From NCBI GenBank assembly GCA_034008185.1, contig CM067082.1, positions 122,823,988 through 122,887,987 of the forward strand: a stretch of 64,000 nucleotides of DNA. Direction: 5' to 3'. Numbering within the stretch: the stretch's first letter is position 1; every line of letters starts with the position of its first letter. Under the pieces are notes generated by a model. It saw only the letters and a list, made by a program, of their open reading frames with translations, did no database searches and was not told the origin of the DNA. This document shows, one piece after another, positions 25,501 to 39,200 of this stretch. A program made the position numbers and the translations under genes. This DNA is from Gorsachius magnificus (taxonomy: Eukaryota > Chordata > Aves > Pelecaniformes > Ardeidae).

Positions 25501-28500
25501 ATCGCTTAGTCAGTATTAAAAAGAAAATGCAGTGGCAGCTCTGTTCAGCTGCCAAAACCTAATCAACACAAAGGAGCTTTCGAGTAGCTGTCAAATGGGA
25601 TTATGATATTGATCCTAACTATGTACATGTTCCAGGAAAAGGAGCGTCTCTTTAACTAAAAGTCAGAGGGTGACAGATAATGAAAGACAAATATTTTACA
25701 GCTCGAAAGATGGTTCTGTCCCCACATTAGGAGAGCTGCCTAATTACAGCGGAGAGAAGCGGCAGCACCTGCGCGTTAGCTGCTATCTAACCTCATGCTC
25801 TGAGCTTCTTGTCTGCTACAAATAAGCAGGTATGGAGCGAGTCCCAGCATGAATGTGAGGGTTTGAGAAACACCCGTTCTGTGAGGGAGTGATGTGTGTT
25901 ATTTAATAGGCAGCTCTTCCCTCTTTGGGTCAGTAGTGAATCAAGAATTTTAGGGCTTTACTCTGCCCAGGAGGGTGACTTGGGGGTCAGAGGCAAACTC
26001 AAGGCTCCGTGTGTGGCTGGTTATTAGTGATGATATGACATTATTTATAACATCAGTGAAGTCGAATTCTGGGTCTGGCTCTCAAATGGAGAGATAGGTA
26101 ATGGTCCAGATTTGAGTACAGATAAAATGAGATGGGCTGGGATTCATCAGACTGAATGCATCCTATGGTGGACATCTAAAGCAGGAGACAGGAATCATAG
26201 CCTGTGTTTCTAAATGTTGTCCCAGTTCTCTCCAAGTCTAATATTAGGTTAGAGGAATCCCACCTGCAAGGACTCGAAGTCCAGTATTCCAACATAGGAA
26301 TCGAATGAGCGAGAAGAGCCTTTCACTTCTGAGGGCACGTGGGCCAACGCTGAGCCCACAGGTACAGTAGGAAACTCCTAGAGAATCAAAAACCACATTT
26401 CCTTGTTTATTCTGTCACCCATCATGGCTGGAAGAGAGTAATACTAGTAGTCTGACAACTGGTGTACATGATGGACACAACAAGGGCTTTGAGGGCTAAA
26501 CCTGAAACGAGCTAATAGGGATTTAGTCTTCTTTTAACTTTAGTTTTAATTGTGTGGGGCCTTTTTCATGCAATATAACTGCCATCGTAGGTACAGTGTA
26601 AACAGCCCGTGAATGGATCTCTCAGCACTACTGCCATAGCCACCCTGAGTGCCTGCAGTCCTCTGAGCATCCCCCACACACCCCCACCGTCTCTCCTTAC
26701 TATCTGGCTGCACATCTCTGGCTGCTTGGGCTCCAGTTCCTGTCGCAGAGTGGTAGCCTCTTTTGCCTAGATATTACCATGTGAGTGATAAGACATACTA
26801 CTAACAAATAAATTATGCCCTGAGTTACAACGCCCCTCAAGCCAGAGTGTAACTTGGGTCAGAATCTGCATTCAATCTTTTAATCTTGGGTTTTCCAGAT
26901 ACTTCTTTTGGTCTCATGGCTCCCCAAGAAAGTCACTTAGCCTCTCTGTGACTCATGTTCCCCTTCTCTGGGTAGAAATTATGGTTTCCACCTACTGTGC
27001 AAGAGATGAGAAGGATTTGCTGCTCAAGTATCACAGAAAACCAGGAAGAATGCCCTGAAGAAGTGCTGTGACAGCGGTACCACGCAATGCTGTGCAAGAA
27101 TCAGTTAAATGCTTTGGCTCACAAGGGGTGTTAAAATTATATACTTGTTACTTAAGACACTGTATCTTACAGAATTTTCTGTACCTAAAGACTAGGGCAC
27201 ATCACAAAACCCATTGCTTTTTTGCAGGACCAAGTAGGGAGGGTCTCTTTAAAATAACTGGCCCTGGATCCTTCCTAGATCACTGTTACTTGTCGCTGAA
27301 CTGATGGTAAAGAAAATATGTTATTTTAGTGTATGTTTTTCCCTGTGTAATGAGCTACCACATCAGTCAATTTTGTTCTCTGTAATACATCAAAGCAATG
27401 GGAGTGCATTAAGAACCAAATGAGGGTCTTGGCCTCTCATCTTAGTTTTATCTCCCCCAATAATAATGAAGCTGGGTAACTTCCTAGAAAATAACAAATT
27501 GATATAAACAGCCCTGGTTTGCCAGCTACTGTCATTGCTGATGGATAGTACTACAGCCTGAATGGGTTGTCCACATAGCTATTTGTCAGCACTGTCTGTG
27601 AGGAGCTCTGTGATAACATACTGCGCTAAATTCACTCTCGTGTCTACAAAGGAATAAAAAATGGCTCATTTGAGCCAATAGATGTCACACAGAGTAAACA
27701 ACAACAAAACTGGGACGCAGTTATATTGCAGCCTTGCCAAAAAGATACCCTTGTTGCTGAATGGGTTGCTACTAATTTTGATGCCTGGGAACCTGGATAT
27801 ATGCTAGCAAGGTTAGTTCACTGTTGGTTTTTTATCTTTCTGTCAGAAGAGTTAAATATGTTTACTACTTGCGCGCACACACAGAAATACTGCTTTTGCA
27901 TTAATCACCTACATTTCTATTATTGCTTGCAAACACCATTACAAAACTGACAACGATCATTCCTCTCCTTGTAATCTTATTTATATCACAGGGTAGATTT
28001 GTTGAGGGGCAGACATTTCTTAAAAGATGAAAAAGTGTAGAATTATGCTTAATTTCTGTGGTTCAGAGCTGTTAATCGAAGCCTGGACCACGTGCAAGAC
28101 TGGGGTCGGGCAAACAAAACAGACATCTCTGCTTATACGTGTCTGGGGGCTCCTCACACCACATCTCTTGGTATAGCTTGGGCTTCCTTTAAAAAAAAAA
28201 TCCCTTCATACTACAAAATATGTGCATCAAAATAGTGAATTATGTAAAGTTGGATGTAAGACAGGAGCAATCATCACGCTCCATCGGTACTGCAGACAGT
28301 TGTCAACCTCTTGGAGCACAGTGACGTGTCACTGTTTCTAACAAAAAACAAAGCAACCCCGACAGCCGCAGGGGAGGACACCAGTTCCCTCTTCCCCTCA
28401 CTCTTTCCTCTCGGTCAGCTGGCGAGTCCCTCTTCAGAAAAACAAGGAGTAGCTGTTTCAGCTGATGGTGAAACATCTGGCAAGCTCTCTTAGGAATACT

Positions 28501-30175
28501 TGCAGGATAATACTTCCTCACATTTTCATCAACACACTGGCATTGCAAAAACCTCAGCTTGGAGAGAAAGGTCAAATGGGATGGTTTGTGCATTTTCAGG
28601 AAGCAAAGGGTGCTCTGTTTGTTTTGCAAGATGGTTTATTGCACAAGGTTCCCAAGGCAGGATGAATAACTCTTCTTCCTCACCAGCCTAGTTACAGCAT
28701 AATGCTGCCAAAAACTTTTTTAGGTTGCTGTTCCTCCCATTCAGAGGCCAGTTTTCAGTGCTAGTACCATAACATCTCCTTTTCCCTGAGCATCAGCAAT
28801 GGGTCATCACACCATAAATATACCTTCCAAGGATGGTAAAAGGAAAGAGCTTATTTAGGAAGTCCCTTATGTATATTTAGTGGCCAAAGACTGCTACAGC
28901 TTTCATCCAGGCTATGGGAGTGAGCACTCTCACAGAAAAACCTCATAGCTTCCCGAGCCCACCAGTTGCCACAGCTGCTCAGAAAAACAGGTGACCCAGG
29001 ACCAAGTAGAGGGAAGTGGATGATCTGTCCAGGACTGAGATTGCGTCCTCATTTCCCCTCTTGCTATTTCTACCTAGAAGTCCAAGTGTGACTGACATTA
29101 TGTCCTCAGGCAGTTGTGATGTCGAATTTAATGAAGAATAAATGATCCAGAGTGTCTGTTTTGCAGAGGCTGGAATAACAATAAATTGCTGCTTTGATAA
29201 TAAATTTCTCAGCTCTACCTGGATAGTAGCTCCCAAAATTAGTGCCTTGTCGAGTACAAGGCACACCACACATGGTTCACGGAGCCCGAGAAGGCTGTCA
29301 CGCTGTGTATCGTGCTATCTTAATTGAGGGAGTTGAAGTGAAAGGCTGAAACCTGATCAGTTGTTGGATTAGGAGACTATGTGAGGAGAAACAAAGAAAT
29401 GACCTAGTGTAAAATGAATACCTCCGTACGAGAAAGGTTATAGCTTGACCACACACATTCTTTAATAATGCATTTCCAACATAAACAGAGCCACAGGCGC
29501 TTGGCATAGAAGACAGCTTCTCTTTTTTGCAGGTCATCAATATACCATGTTTACATTGTCAGGCTGGTCTCAACAGTGTTAAATTATAAATTAGACTCAG
29601 TGCAAGTAGAGATGTAAACACTGATCTGTATACTATAGCAGCCAGAACATGGGCTAAGCAATTCATCCCTTTCAGGTAAAGATTTTTAATAGGAAGCTTG
29701 GGAAAAGCTGGACTCTGGAAAAGTTTCAAAGAAAGTGTTTAAAGGTGTTTGTGTTCTAGATGGAGCATCACTTGGGAACAATTTCAGTTAAGCGCCATTT
29801 CATAAAGATGTCCTTGGAGTAGCTTGCATTCAGTACAGAGTAAAACTACAGCTGTCTCTTAGGGACAATCATCTGTGGTGTACAATATTGACACATCAAA
29901 ATGCCAGTGACAGTGATGGTGACAGGGGCACGTTATTCTAGCTTTTTAGATTAACAGATGATGAGAGTCTTCAAAATACCCAGCTGGAAAACAAAGTAAT
30001 TGCTTTGGGAATGCAAAGAAGCTCAGGCACCAAAAACATCTGGAGAAAACACAAATATTTTCTATTTGTATTGTGACCTGTAGATGACAGCAGAAATCCC
30101 TTGGTCTCCCTCTCCAGTGAGCTGATTGGAAATTTAATAAAGAAATTTCCTGAAAACTTACTATAATGCTGACAT
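19546..30175. other. Non-coding, unique, 10.6 kb
   Basis: No known gene is recognised. The sequence is unique apart from the ATTT repeat listed separately. The longest frame (24368-24754, plus, 128 codons) has no recognisable domain and no splice or promoter support. AT-rich blocks with homeodomain-type cores (for example TAATTA near 25740) occur, but conservation cannot be judged from one sequence. Confidence 0.5.
19716..19736. repeat. (ATTT)5 microsatellite
   Basis: Five near-perfect ATTT units (the first has an extra T) are followed by an A run. It is short and probably of no functional weight. Confidence 0.9.
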
Positions 30176-30270
30176 TTTGTTGATACTTAAAAAAATAAAG
30201 TAATATTATGTTTATAGACTTATAATAATGTTATTATATGTTTTATAATATTATTTTTATATTATTAAAA
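30176..30270. repeat. AT-rich tract
   Basis: About 95 bases are almost entirely A and T, made of TAATATTAT- and TTATAATA-like words that can pair with one another. It stops abruptly at 30271, where sequence rich in G, C and CpG begins. It could be a site of easy strand separation or simply degenerate low-complexity DNA. Confidence 0.8.
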
Positions 30271-33200
30271 ATTGCCGGGTGCCCACTCGCCACCCACCAC
30301 TGATGGAGACGGTGTGAAATAGCGGCGTGAAATAGCAGCGTGCAGGCGGTGTGGCGAATGCTGCATAGCTGACCTTCTGCCAGCCCCACATCTTTTTGAT
30401 GGTCTAATCCTGTGATGCACTGAGAAGGATAATTTGGGCAGCTTCTGCAGCCTGGCAGGGAGCGGGCTCGAGGGCAGGCTCAGCGTGCTTGGAATGGCCA
30501 CCCAGCCTGCGCAAGTGGTCGCCTGTAGAGTGCCATTTCCCTTAAAATGAATGTGATACGGATGCTGAAAAGAAGCGAGCCTTCAAGGTATCTCAGCTTG
30601 TGTGGATGTGCTGAGCCTGTTGTGGAAGCAACTTGAAGTGGTCCTCAGAGGCCTCCATTTCTTCTTCATAAAGGACAGTCGTGTTTGTGTAAATCTGCTC
30701 ATCTCTGCTTCTCCAGCTCCTTGACCAAAGAATTTTGTTTTACTTCTTTTATATGAGGGCAAGAGCTGTCTCATACTTGCTGGTACCAAAGCTGAAAACT
30801 GTGTAAGCCCCAGGGCAGAGGCAAATAGATGTGAACAATGTCTTACATATGCTCCGGGCTTCAGGGTCCCTTCACAGATCACTGCTTTAATCATACAGCA
30901 TTTCTGGACATTGAGCCATCAGTGTTTGAAGGGCAAAATAGGTTTTCTTTTTAAGACTGAGACTCTACCTACTTATACCCGGCAAGAAGGGAAAGCAAAT
31001 TCTAAACTTACAAGAGCTCTCTTGGGAGAATTTCTCTTTGGCCAAGGGAGAGAGCATTTGGGAAGAGGAAGGGCAATCATGATTATGTTTTGGGTTGATT
31101 GTTCCTATGTTCAAAAGAGAGCACTCCTGTGATTAAGTCTGGGCTCCCGGATCAAAATGGGATCCCATCACTTTTCGACCAGTATTTCTGGGCCACGTGC
31201 TGTCATGAAATCTCAGCTTACCCTGGGTCCACAGCCCCGCAGCAGGGACATTTGTGCATCTACAAAAGTTCAGAAAACATAGAGCCTCTAGCTTCAAAGT
31301 CAGAATAAAAGCTGGAAAAATCTAGTCCAAGCCAACAGATATGGCTTGGAGATATTTTCTGGGGGCAAGGCTGTCTGGAGGGAGGATGCTGAAATTACTA
31401 TTGATTGTTAATACTTATTTGCATCCTAATAGGACAGAGGGTCCAGTCAGGATTGGACTCCATTCTGTTATCTGATAGATACACGCGTGTTAAATTGTAC
31501 TTGTTATGCCAAGCTGATTACAGATATTTATGGGATTTTTTAATTCATTTATGCATCTTATATCATGCCAGCCAAATCAAAGGAGGCATCATTGATACAG
31601 GAGAGGAGCAGCACATATCTGACCAGTACCTTGAATTCCTGGGTGTTCTTAATCTGTTTTACTTGGTGAATCACAAAATGTAAAGTCCTGGAAAGAACTT
31701 TTCTGAAATTCTCTTTTGGGGAATTTGTGGATCTATATCAGATTTTAGCTTGTTCTATACATTTTCCTAAGATTCTTTTTTTTTGCCAGCTAAACCAATG
31801 ACACTGCAATTATAATGTGTTTTATGATACTTGAGACACAGTCACTCTTTCTGTCTTCCCCCATTCAGACCAAAAAATTAGCCAGTGACAATTTAAATAA
31901 AGAAACAAACCCCCCATACGTCCTGTGATCACTGTCACCTGCCTGACAGGGGTTTGGATCAGTTGTGTTTGCTTCTCTTTTATTTTACCCACCACTGATA
32001 CTAAAGTGAATTGGAAAGGTTTCTGGTGTGTGTAGCAGACTAAGAACGTCAAGCTGTTGGTAAGCATAATTTTGGACCCTGAGTTCACGCCCAGGTTTTT
32101 GGGGGGGAGTGTTGCTCAAGTTTGTAATCGAGGCAATTGTGGTCATTCTGCCTGTAAGGGCAGATCTCAAAGGTGAACCCATTTTCCCCACTGCTGGTCT
32201 TTTCCTGCCTGGGAAGCTGATTTATCCACTTGTGGCCAGAGCAAGGATAATTGCCAGCCTGCAGGCAGTGCGGATAATCAGGGAGTTTGGGCCCCAGCCT
32301 GAATTTGCATGCCAAGATAACATACTGGTACAGATATGGCCTTTACTCACAGGTCAGTAGCAATTTCACTTTAAGTGGCTCAAATGGCTGCAACAATACT
32401 GATTTGCAGGAAATTGCATCTGCTTAGTCTTTGTGAAAATCTGACCTAAATAATCCGAATAATTTCTCAGTGATTAGTTTTCGAGCAGGCGATTTTGCCA
32501 CCGGCACACATGAAGCAGCAGATTTTTGGGCACACAAAACTACGCGTGTTTAAGGGAAGCTGGACTGCAATCCCCATGGAAATTGGGCTCAGAGTAACAA
32601 GGTGGGTGAGATCTCCCAGCTACTCAAATTGCTATTGATCCAGCTGGGAATCTGATCAAATATATTTGTCTTTATTACCGACATAGTGAATGGCTTGGAT
32701 GGGGAGCTGATTTCATTTGCCACTAGTCACGCTGGGGCAAATCTTAGAGTCCCTGAAATACAAGTGAATTATACTTGTTCAAAGCCTGTGGCCCTTTTGG
32801 AGTTTAGCCTACTGACCAATTTGTTCTAATGCTTTATAAAAGAGTCTAAATTAATGTCCAGTGAATATAGGAATTACTACTTGCCCCCAAATCAGTGAGT
32901 ACTACTACATGGAGCAGAAGAAAAATTTCATATCCTATGGTGAGAAGCACTCAACTTCTTTCATGTAAAATAATTAAGACCAATGCAGCAACAGATGAAT
33001 CCTGTGTCATTATTTTCTAAATGTAACATTACAGACACCACAGTGAGATTAGGACTAGGAAACAAACTACAGCTTAAGAGCTTTGCAGAAACCTGGTGAA
33101 GGAAACACATTCCTACTCTCAATAATAGAATCTACCAAGCTTATGAGCCTGGCAAGACCTTAATAAAAATCAGTGGGCAGCAGTGGCTGGGACCTAGAGG

Positions 33201-36200
33201 CCACAAGCGCTTCCCCTTACCATGCACTGTTATTCAGCGGTGTCCATGAACTGAGATGGTAGCGTGGGCCAGCTTCTCAGAGGTCACAGCAGTCACCATG
33301 CTGGAGCTGTATCAGGGGAGGATGGACTAGTAAAATCTCCTTTCCACTTTGTAGACAGGTCACTGGTGGGATTTATACAAACACCAGCATAAGACAAGTA
33401 TTTAAGTAGGTATTATTTGAACTCAGTAGGAATTAGGCACCCATCCTGCTCTGGAAATTTGGTAAAAATCCCATAAAGTGAACATCAGCCTCAGTGACTG
33501 TTAGAGCAGTAGAGAGTGATGCACCTTCAAGAAGCTGAGCCCTGGAAACCTTTCATCAGCTGGGCTGTCCTATAATGAGCACTGCAGGTGGTAAAAATGC
33601 CTGCTGCTTTTCTCACCTCTAATTCTGGTAACCTTTGCAAGCATGGCCTTAACTTTCAGCCTGGTGCAGTGATTTTCACTTTACTGCACCCCTTGTGCCA
33701 GCTTTCAGGTAAGCCCATATTGTCCAAGTATTTCCTTACCTTCAATTCCTTGTTTATCAGGCTCCCGCCAATGGCTATGTGATGAAGAGAGCGCCTCGAT
33801 CTTCCTTTGCTTGGACCCACCTAAGTTCCACCCTCTTTGCAGCTCTGATTTCCAGGGGCTTCCCAGAGAGCCCATTAGCCCATTCCCTTCGCAGTGGGAG
33901 AGGTTGCCATGTGCCCTTGCCCCCAAGCTGAGCTAGCTGCTGCCCAAAATCACTCCTGCTGCCAACTGAAGAATCCAAAGCTTCTCCATTTCCTTTAACT
34001 ACATATTAGTTATAGCCTCCACTGTAGAAATACAATGAATTTGGCATGAAATGACAAAACAGAGTTGTTTATCACTCTATAAACCCTGGAGGGCCAAATG
34101 GTTTTGACACTCAGGCAGCGGAGTGATTACAAATCGAGGCTTTGGGCTGCAGCAGTCCCAGGGCTGCTGCTCTCGCTCAGCAATACGTCCTCTGCCGGCT
34201 TTTTGCTTGCCAGCTCATTGCAAGGCTTTTTCTGCTGTCCATTTTAGTGAAGTCCGTGGGTTTCAGATTTGTGCTTGGCCTCTCCCCCGTGTCCCTCCGT
34301 AAACCCTGGAAACAGGAGAAGAAAACAGCAGCAGGCAACCATACATCTGGCTGGCAGAGCCCAGGGTGGCACACCGTGAGGTAGCTGTTGTGCCATGGAG
34401 AGGGGGCTTGGGCATGCAGATTTCTAAAATGAGGCTTAGCACTTGTAACCCCAACATTGTTTTTTGTTAATATGACCTTTGTTTCTAAAGCCAGCACAGA
34501 AAGCTTTGGTTCCTTCTGCGAAGGGGAGCTACGGCTTTCTTCCAAAATCCTTGGTCAGTGAGTAAGATTTGGTCTTTTGACTATTATGGCCAAAACCAAC
34601 TAATTCTGCTCTTGAAATATAACATGCACAACAAATAATTTAGCTGCAAATACATTTTTTTTCTGCATGCAAAACCAGTGTCTTTAATTTGCACCAAATT
34701 ATGTTTCATATAAAAGCAAAGAAGCTGAATACCTGCTCTTTATCAGAAGAAGTGTAGGGGGCAAGCTTCTTTATGAAGTCCTGCACAGTCATTAAAATCA
34801 GGAAAGCAATTCCTCTAGCAAATCTCCTTGTTCCTCCAGTTGTATTTCCTGTCACACTTATGCTATTTGTTTATGCATTAGGGGCTCTTGTTAAGAAAAT
34901 GGCAAGTGGGTTAATGGAGAGTTCTCAAATACTTCTTTTGTGTGGCTGAGGTCCCCCTGGGATCGATTTAATTGTTCTTACAATGAAAGCGGTACCGTCT
35001 TAAGGTTCTCTAGCTCAGATAAACATCTTTAATCACTTTCATGTTGAAATAAAAGGAGCTTGGGAATGTGAAACTTTAGTACACTTTGATTCCTGAAAAG
35101 AGAACTTAGGGACGTATTGCAGATACATATATAAATCATCTTGCTAACATTAGAGGAAGGGTTTCCTATAAGGCTTTCAGGATGCTTTAATGTAAGTAGC
35201 TCCTATTATTGCAGCTAATATATTTTGCACATGTGAGCTGCTCTTTGGATGCCGGGAATGCAGCTGTACAACTTCAGTTTCACTCTGAAGCTGAAACTGG
35301 TCGTTATCGAATATGTTGTCGTGCATCAGTCTGAAGACAAATTCTGAAGTTTAGCGTAACTGGAGCCTTGCCAAGCAGTAGACTCAAGCCAGGGTCTGTT
35401 CTCTTCTCCATGTGCAGATGGGGCTCCCACCAACATTAATGGAGAAAATAATAAATACCCTAACAAACTCATAATGAGGTGGGCTGGTATCAGGCTTAAT
35501 TATCCATGTTCATGCCAAGGAATGCCTGTGCCAGCAGGTGCTCCTGGTAGTAAGTCACCTGGAATGAACCATCACAGAAAGCAAAAAGGTCTCTCTTAAT
35601 TTTTTATTTTTTTTTAAAATGATAAGCATTTAATCCACCACTGTAGCTAATTAGTAGGCATGGCAAAAGAGAGCTGTACTGCTGCTCCACGCCTTGTTTC
35701 TTCTACTTGCACACAAATGATGTTATTAATAGTGGAAACCTGTTTGCCTTTGGGGCTCTGCAGCGCAGCTGAGAGGAGGTACCACCATCGCTGTGTACCT
35801 GCCTCCTTCACACGTGAGCAGCCACCGCTGGGACAGGGCTCTGCCCTGCTCAGAGAGCAAGGGAAGCTTGCTCAAAACACTTCTCAGTGCCTAACTGTAT
35901 AACAAGCAATAAAAGGACGTCTTTAATTGCGGATCTTTGCAGGGGAAGGAAATACGAGTTCTGCAGGACGCTGCCCGGGACCCCTGATGGCACAGTAGCT
36001 TTTCCAAAGCGTGCTGGAGATGGAGGGTGGGATCCTGATCCTTTGCTATTCATTACTCTGATGCAAGCTGACTAACTTCAGCAAAGAACACGGTGAAAAT
36101 GTCTTTTCTCCCATTAAATGGAGCCAAAACCTGACTCTTCAGCAGAAAAATTGTGTAGCACAGGTAGAGCCAGGTCCTGTCCCCTTTCCTTTCAGCGCCT

Positions 36201-39200
36201 CATCTTTTTCTTTAAGCTGAAGAGCAACATTAATCCATTTTAGATGTTATTCTCGTCCTGTAGTAAAACAGGGCTGGTTTATTTCAACATACTGGAAAGA
36301 GAAATCACGGCCCTTCTCACACCTCCAGAAAGTTTTGTGGTTTTGTTGTATCTGATTATTGCTGCATATCCAGCATTCTCAGGAATTTTACTGCTCCTTT
36401 TCATTAAACTTATTTTTACTACATTTCTTATGTAACGAACATGTCTGCAGGCAAATAAACACAAAGGCAGAACCTAGCAGCAAGTAAAAAGTCTTACGAA
36501 GTTAACATTCAAGAAGTTTTGTTCCACCACTTCTACAGTCTTTTCGGGTTTTTTTAATACCTGCTATATTTTCAAGCCACAAAAAAAGAAATAAGAGACT
36601 TATCACGCAGAGCATAACCACTTGCTACTTCAAACTCATTTTTAAGGTTTCCTTTTCCTTGGGAATTTCTGGGGAAATAATTTCAGTGATCGAATCCTGC
36701 TTGCTTCAGGACACGAGAGGGGCGGTGTTACCCAGAGGGGAAGAAAAAGCAGTGCGTTGTCTACAGCATGACAAAGAAAATTAGTCACATAGGTATCGTT
36801 TACTTGTTTCCTTTCGTGGCCTCTAATCCTCTGTTTACATGGTGTATATCCATCACACATGCTCCCCCACCCCAATATTTTCCACAGGCTAAGGCAAACC
36901 TGGGGCATTGTAGCAGACCCAAATAAATCAGCTCTCTGGTGTGGCCTCTTGCCGAGTGGATGTTTACAAATTTAATGTTCTTCCAGCTTTGAGTCCAAAA
37001 CCAGAAACCTGTTCTTTTGGCTACTTTAATGATCATAGCTACTTTTCCTATGGCTGCTCCCGCTGAATTACTTAGAATTTTAGTTTAATATAGATTACTT
37101 ATTACAGTCAGCTGATGATACTAGTGAACCTTCTGTTTTAGTGGGCAATATTCCAGGTCTCTCAATGAGATAAACTGCCCAGTCTTCGACCTCGTAGTTT
37201 ATCCACTTCAGAACCAGATTATTGTCTCGTAAAACTGTTGAGATGGTGCAGTTAATACTTGCTATTATTTTAGAGGCCAGAACCATAATCTTCATCATAA
37301 AGATTTAAGTCCTTTTTACATGCTTAAAGTTTTCAAACTATGGGTCATATCCTGCCATTGATTTTTACGCAAAACTTCCAGTGTTTTTTGCAGTAATTGG
37401 GTTCTTTCCTCTTGTGATTTCACACCCCAGGATCAGAATGATGCAATCACATTCCTAATACAAATTTATGAACTTTGTATCATCGAATTGGTTCTATAAA
37501 ACAAAATCATTTTCAGTCCAAAGGGCATGTGTGTGTATATTTGACAGACCTGTGCATCATCCTGCAAGCAACCATTTTTCTTAATATCAGCCAGCGAAAC
37601 AAAGTTATATGTGAGTGATGTTGCTATTATTGAACTGATGGTAAGCCCAAGCGCTGTGCCGTTCCCTCCCTGAAATCATTTGATACAACAGTGGCGTTCC
37701 TGTTCAAACACTACAAATCAAAAGACACAGACTCAACTTCAAAGGGAAATTGAAATGTCCAGATGAAAGTTGAGATGAAAGTCCAGATGGAAAGACAAGT
37801 GTGCCTTGCCTTGGCTCATCAGATAAGGGGGAACCAGGTGCGTGTTTGAATTTTCCCCCGTCACAAAAATAAAATCTTGTTCTTTTTGGGGGGGTGAGCC
37901 GATCCATCGCCCCACCTATAAAAGGTCTCTGTTATTTCAGTGCTCAAAACAAACAAAAGTTTATGAGAGCTAAATCCCATTTTTTCCCTTTTATACCAAT
38001 TATATACACACTTTAATGTTTGTTTCCTGTTTCTCTTAAAGCAAGCAAAAATAAAGCAGACTTGTGGAATGGCAGGTAAACAAACATTCGAAGATAAAAG
38101 AGAATGAAAAATTAAGCGTCCATTTGAGAGTCTGGTGTGATTGAATATCATCTGCTCCCTCCCTGATCTGGACAAGTGAGATGGCACATAAATACAGTAT
38201 AAACCCCATCTTAGCACACCCCTGCTTCTCCCACAGCCCTGGGAGAGAGAAGCCTCCCTCTTATCCTGCTGCTGACTAGCTTGAAACTCAGGACCAAAAT
38301 AGTGTCTAAACAGCATCACAGGGTAGAGGAGCCTTAACCCTTCTCACTTTGCTCTGAGATACCACCAGTAAGGAGAGGGAAGATCCCAAGGCTCTCTTGA
38401 GAGACTAGACAGTCCCTCCTACGGAGGGTTGCTAAAACCAGAGAACCAAGTTACTGTGACTTGTAACCCCTCAGTTAAACTACACTTCTTATTTCTGAGA
38501 TTTCTGAAAAAAATGCGCTACTTTGTCAGTAAAGCACCAGACCACAGAAAAGAGATTTGGGATTTTATAGAAGGCGAAAAACATGCAGCAAAATTGTCCT
38601 AACTGATAAGAAAAAAAAAACTCCAAACATATTTCCAGAGAGCTACAAGAAATCTGTTATTCTTAAGTTGTGTTCTTAACACAAAAATGCTGCATTCTTA
38701 AGGAATGAGTTTTGAAAAATGTGGCATGATTCTACACATCTTCTGAGCTCTTTGGGATGCTATTTACTTTAGCTACTATAACTATCATCTGTCACCCTCA
38801 CTTATGTGAAGAAGGGGGCCAAAGTTCCCTGTAAGCCAAAAGGAAGGGGCAAAATGGTCACTGAAGTTACTCTATTTTCTCTTAGCAGGTTTTAAACCAA
38901 ATCCTGACAAAGTCCCACTAGCAATAAGGACATCCAGACAGTGGGGTCTGTTTGAATGGGGTTTACCTCCTCCAGATTTTGCCTTCTGAAGACTGAGTGT
39001 GCCCAACAAGTTGGATGGGTCTGCCAAGAGTTGGTCATTCCAGAAGGGATTTATACCTTGTAGCTTACATACCTTTCTTAAGGAGGGATAAATCATCTCC
39101 AGGAGATACCTAGCTCCACCCATTGACTGTAAAAGGAGTTGAAATGTCTAGTTTAGGTAAGACACAGTTAGGTTAGATGCTACTTCAAAAATAAAATCAA

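Noticed and set aside
29242..29264. Perfect 9-bp hairpin (GTGCCTTGT with ACAAGGCAC, 5-base loop) as a small RNA or terminator
   Set aside because: About this many perfect 9-bp stems are expected by chance in 64 kb. The stem is too short for a microRNA precursor and there is no related gene.
31317..31345. TCTAGTCCAAGCCAAC as another CR1 3' relic
   Set aside because: The match is limited to about 16 bases and neither side continues into the CR1 3'-UTR pattern.
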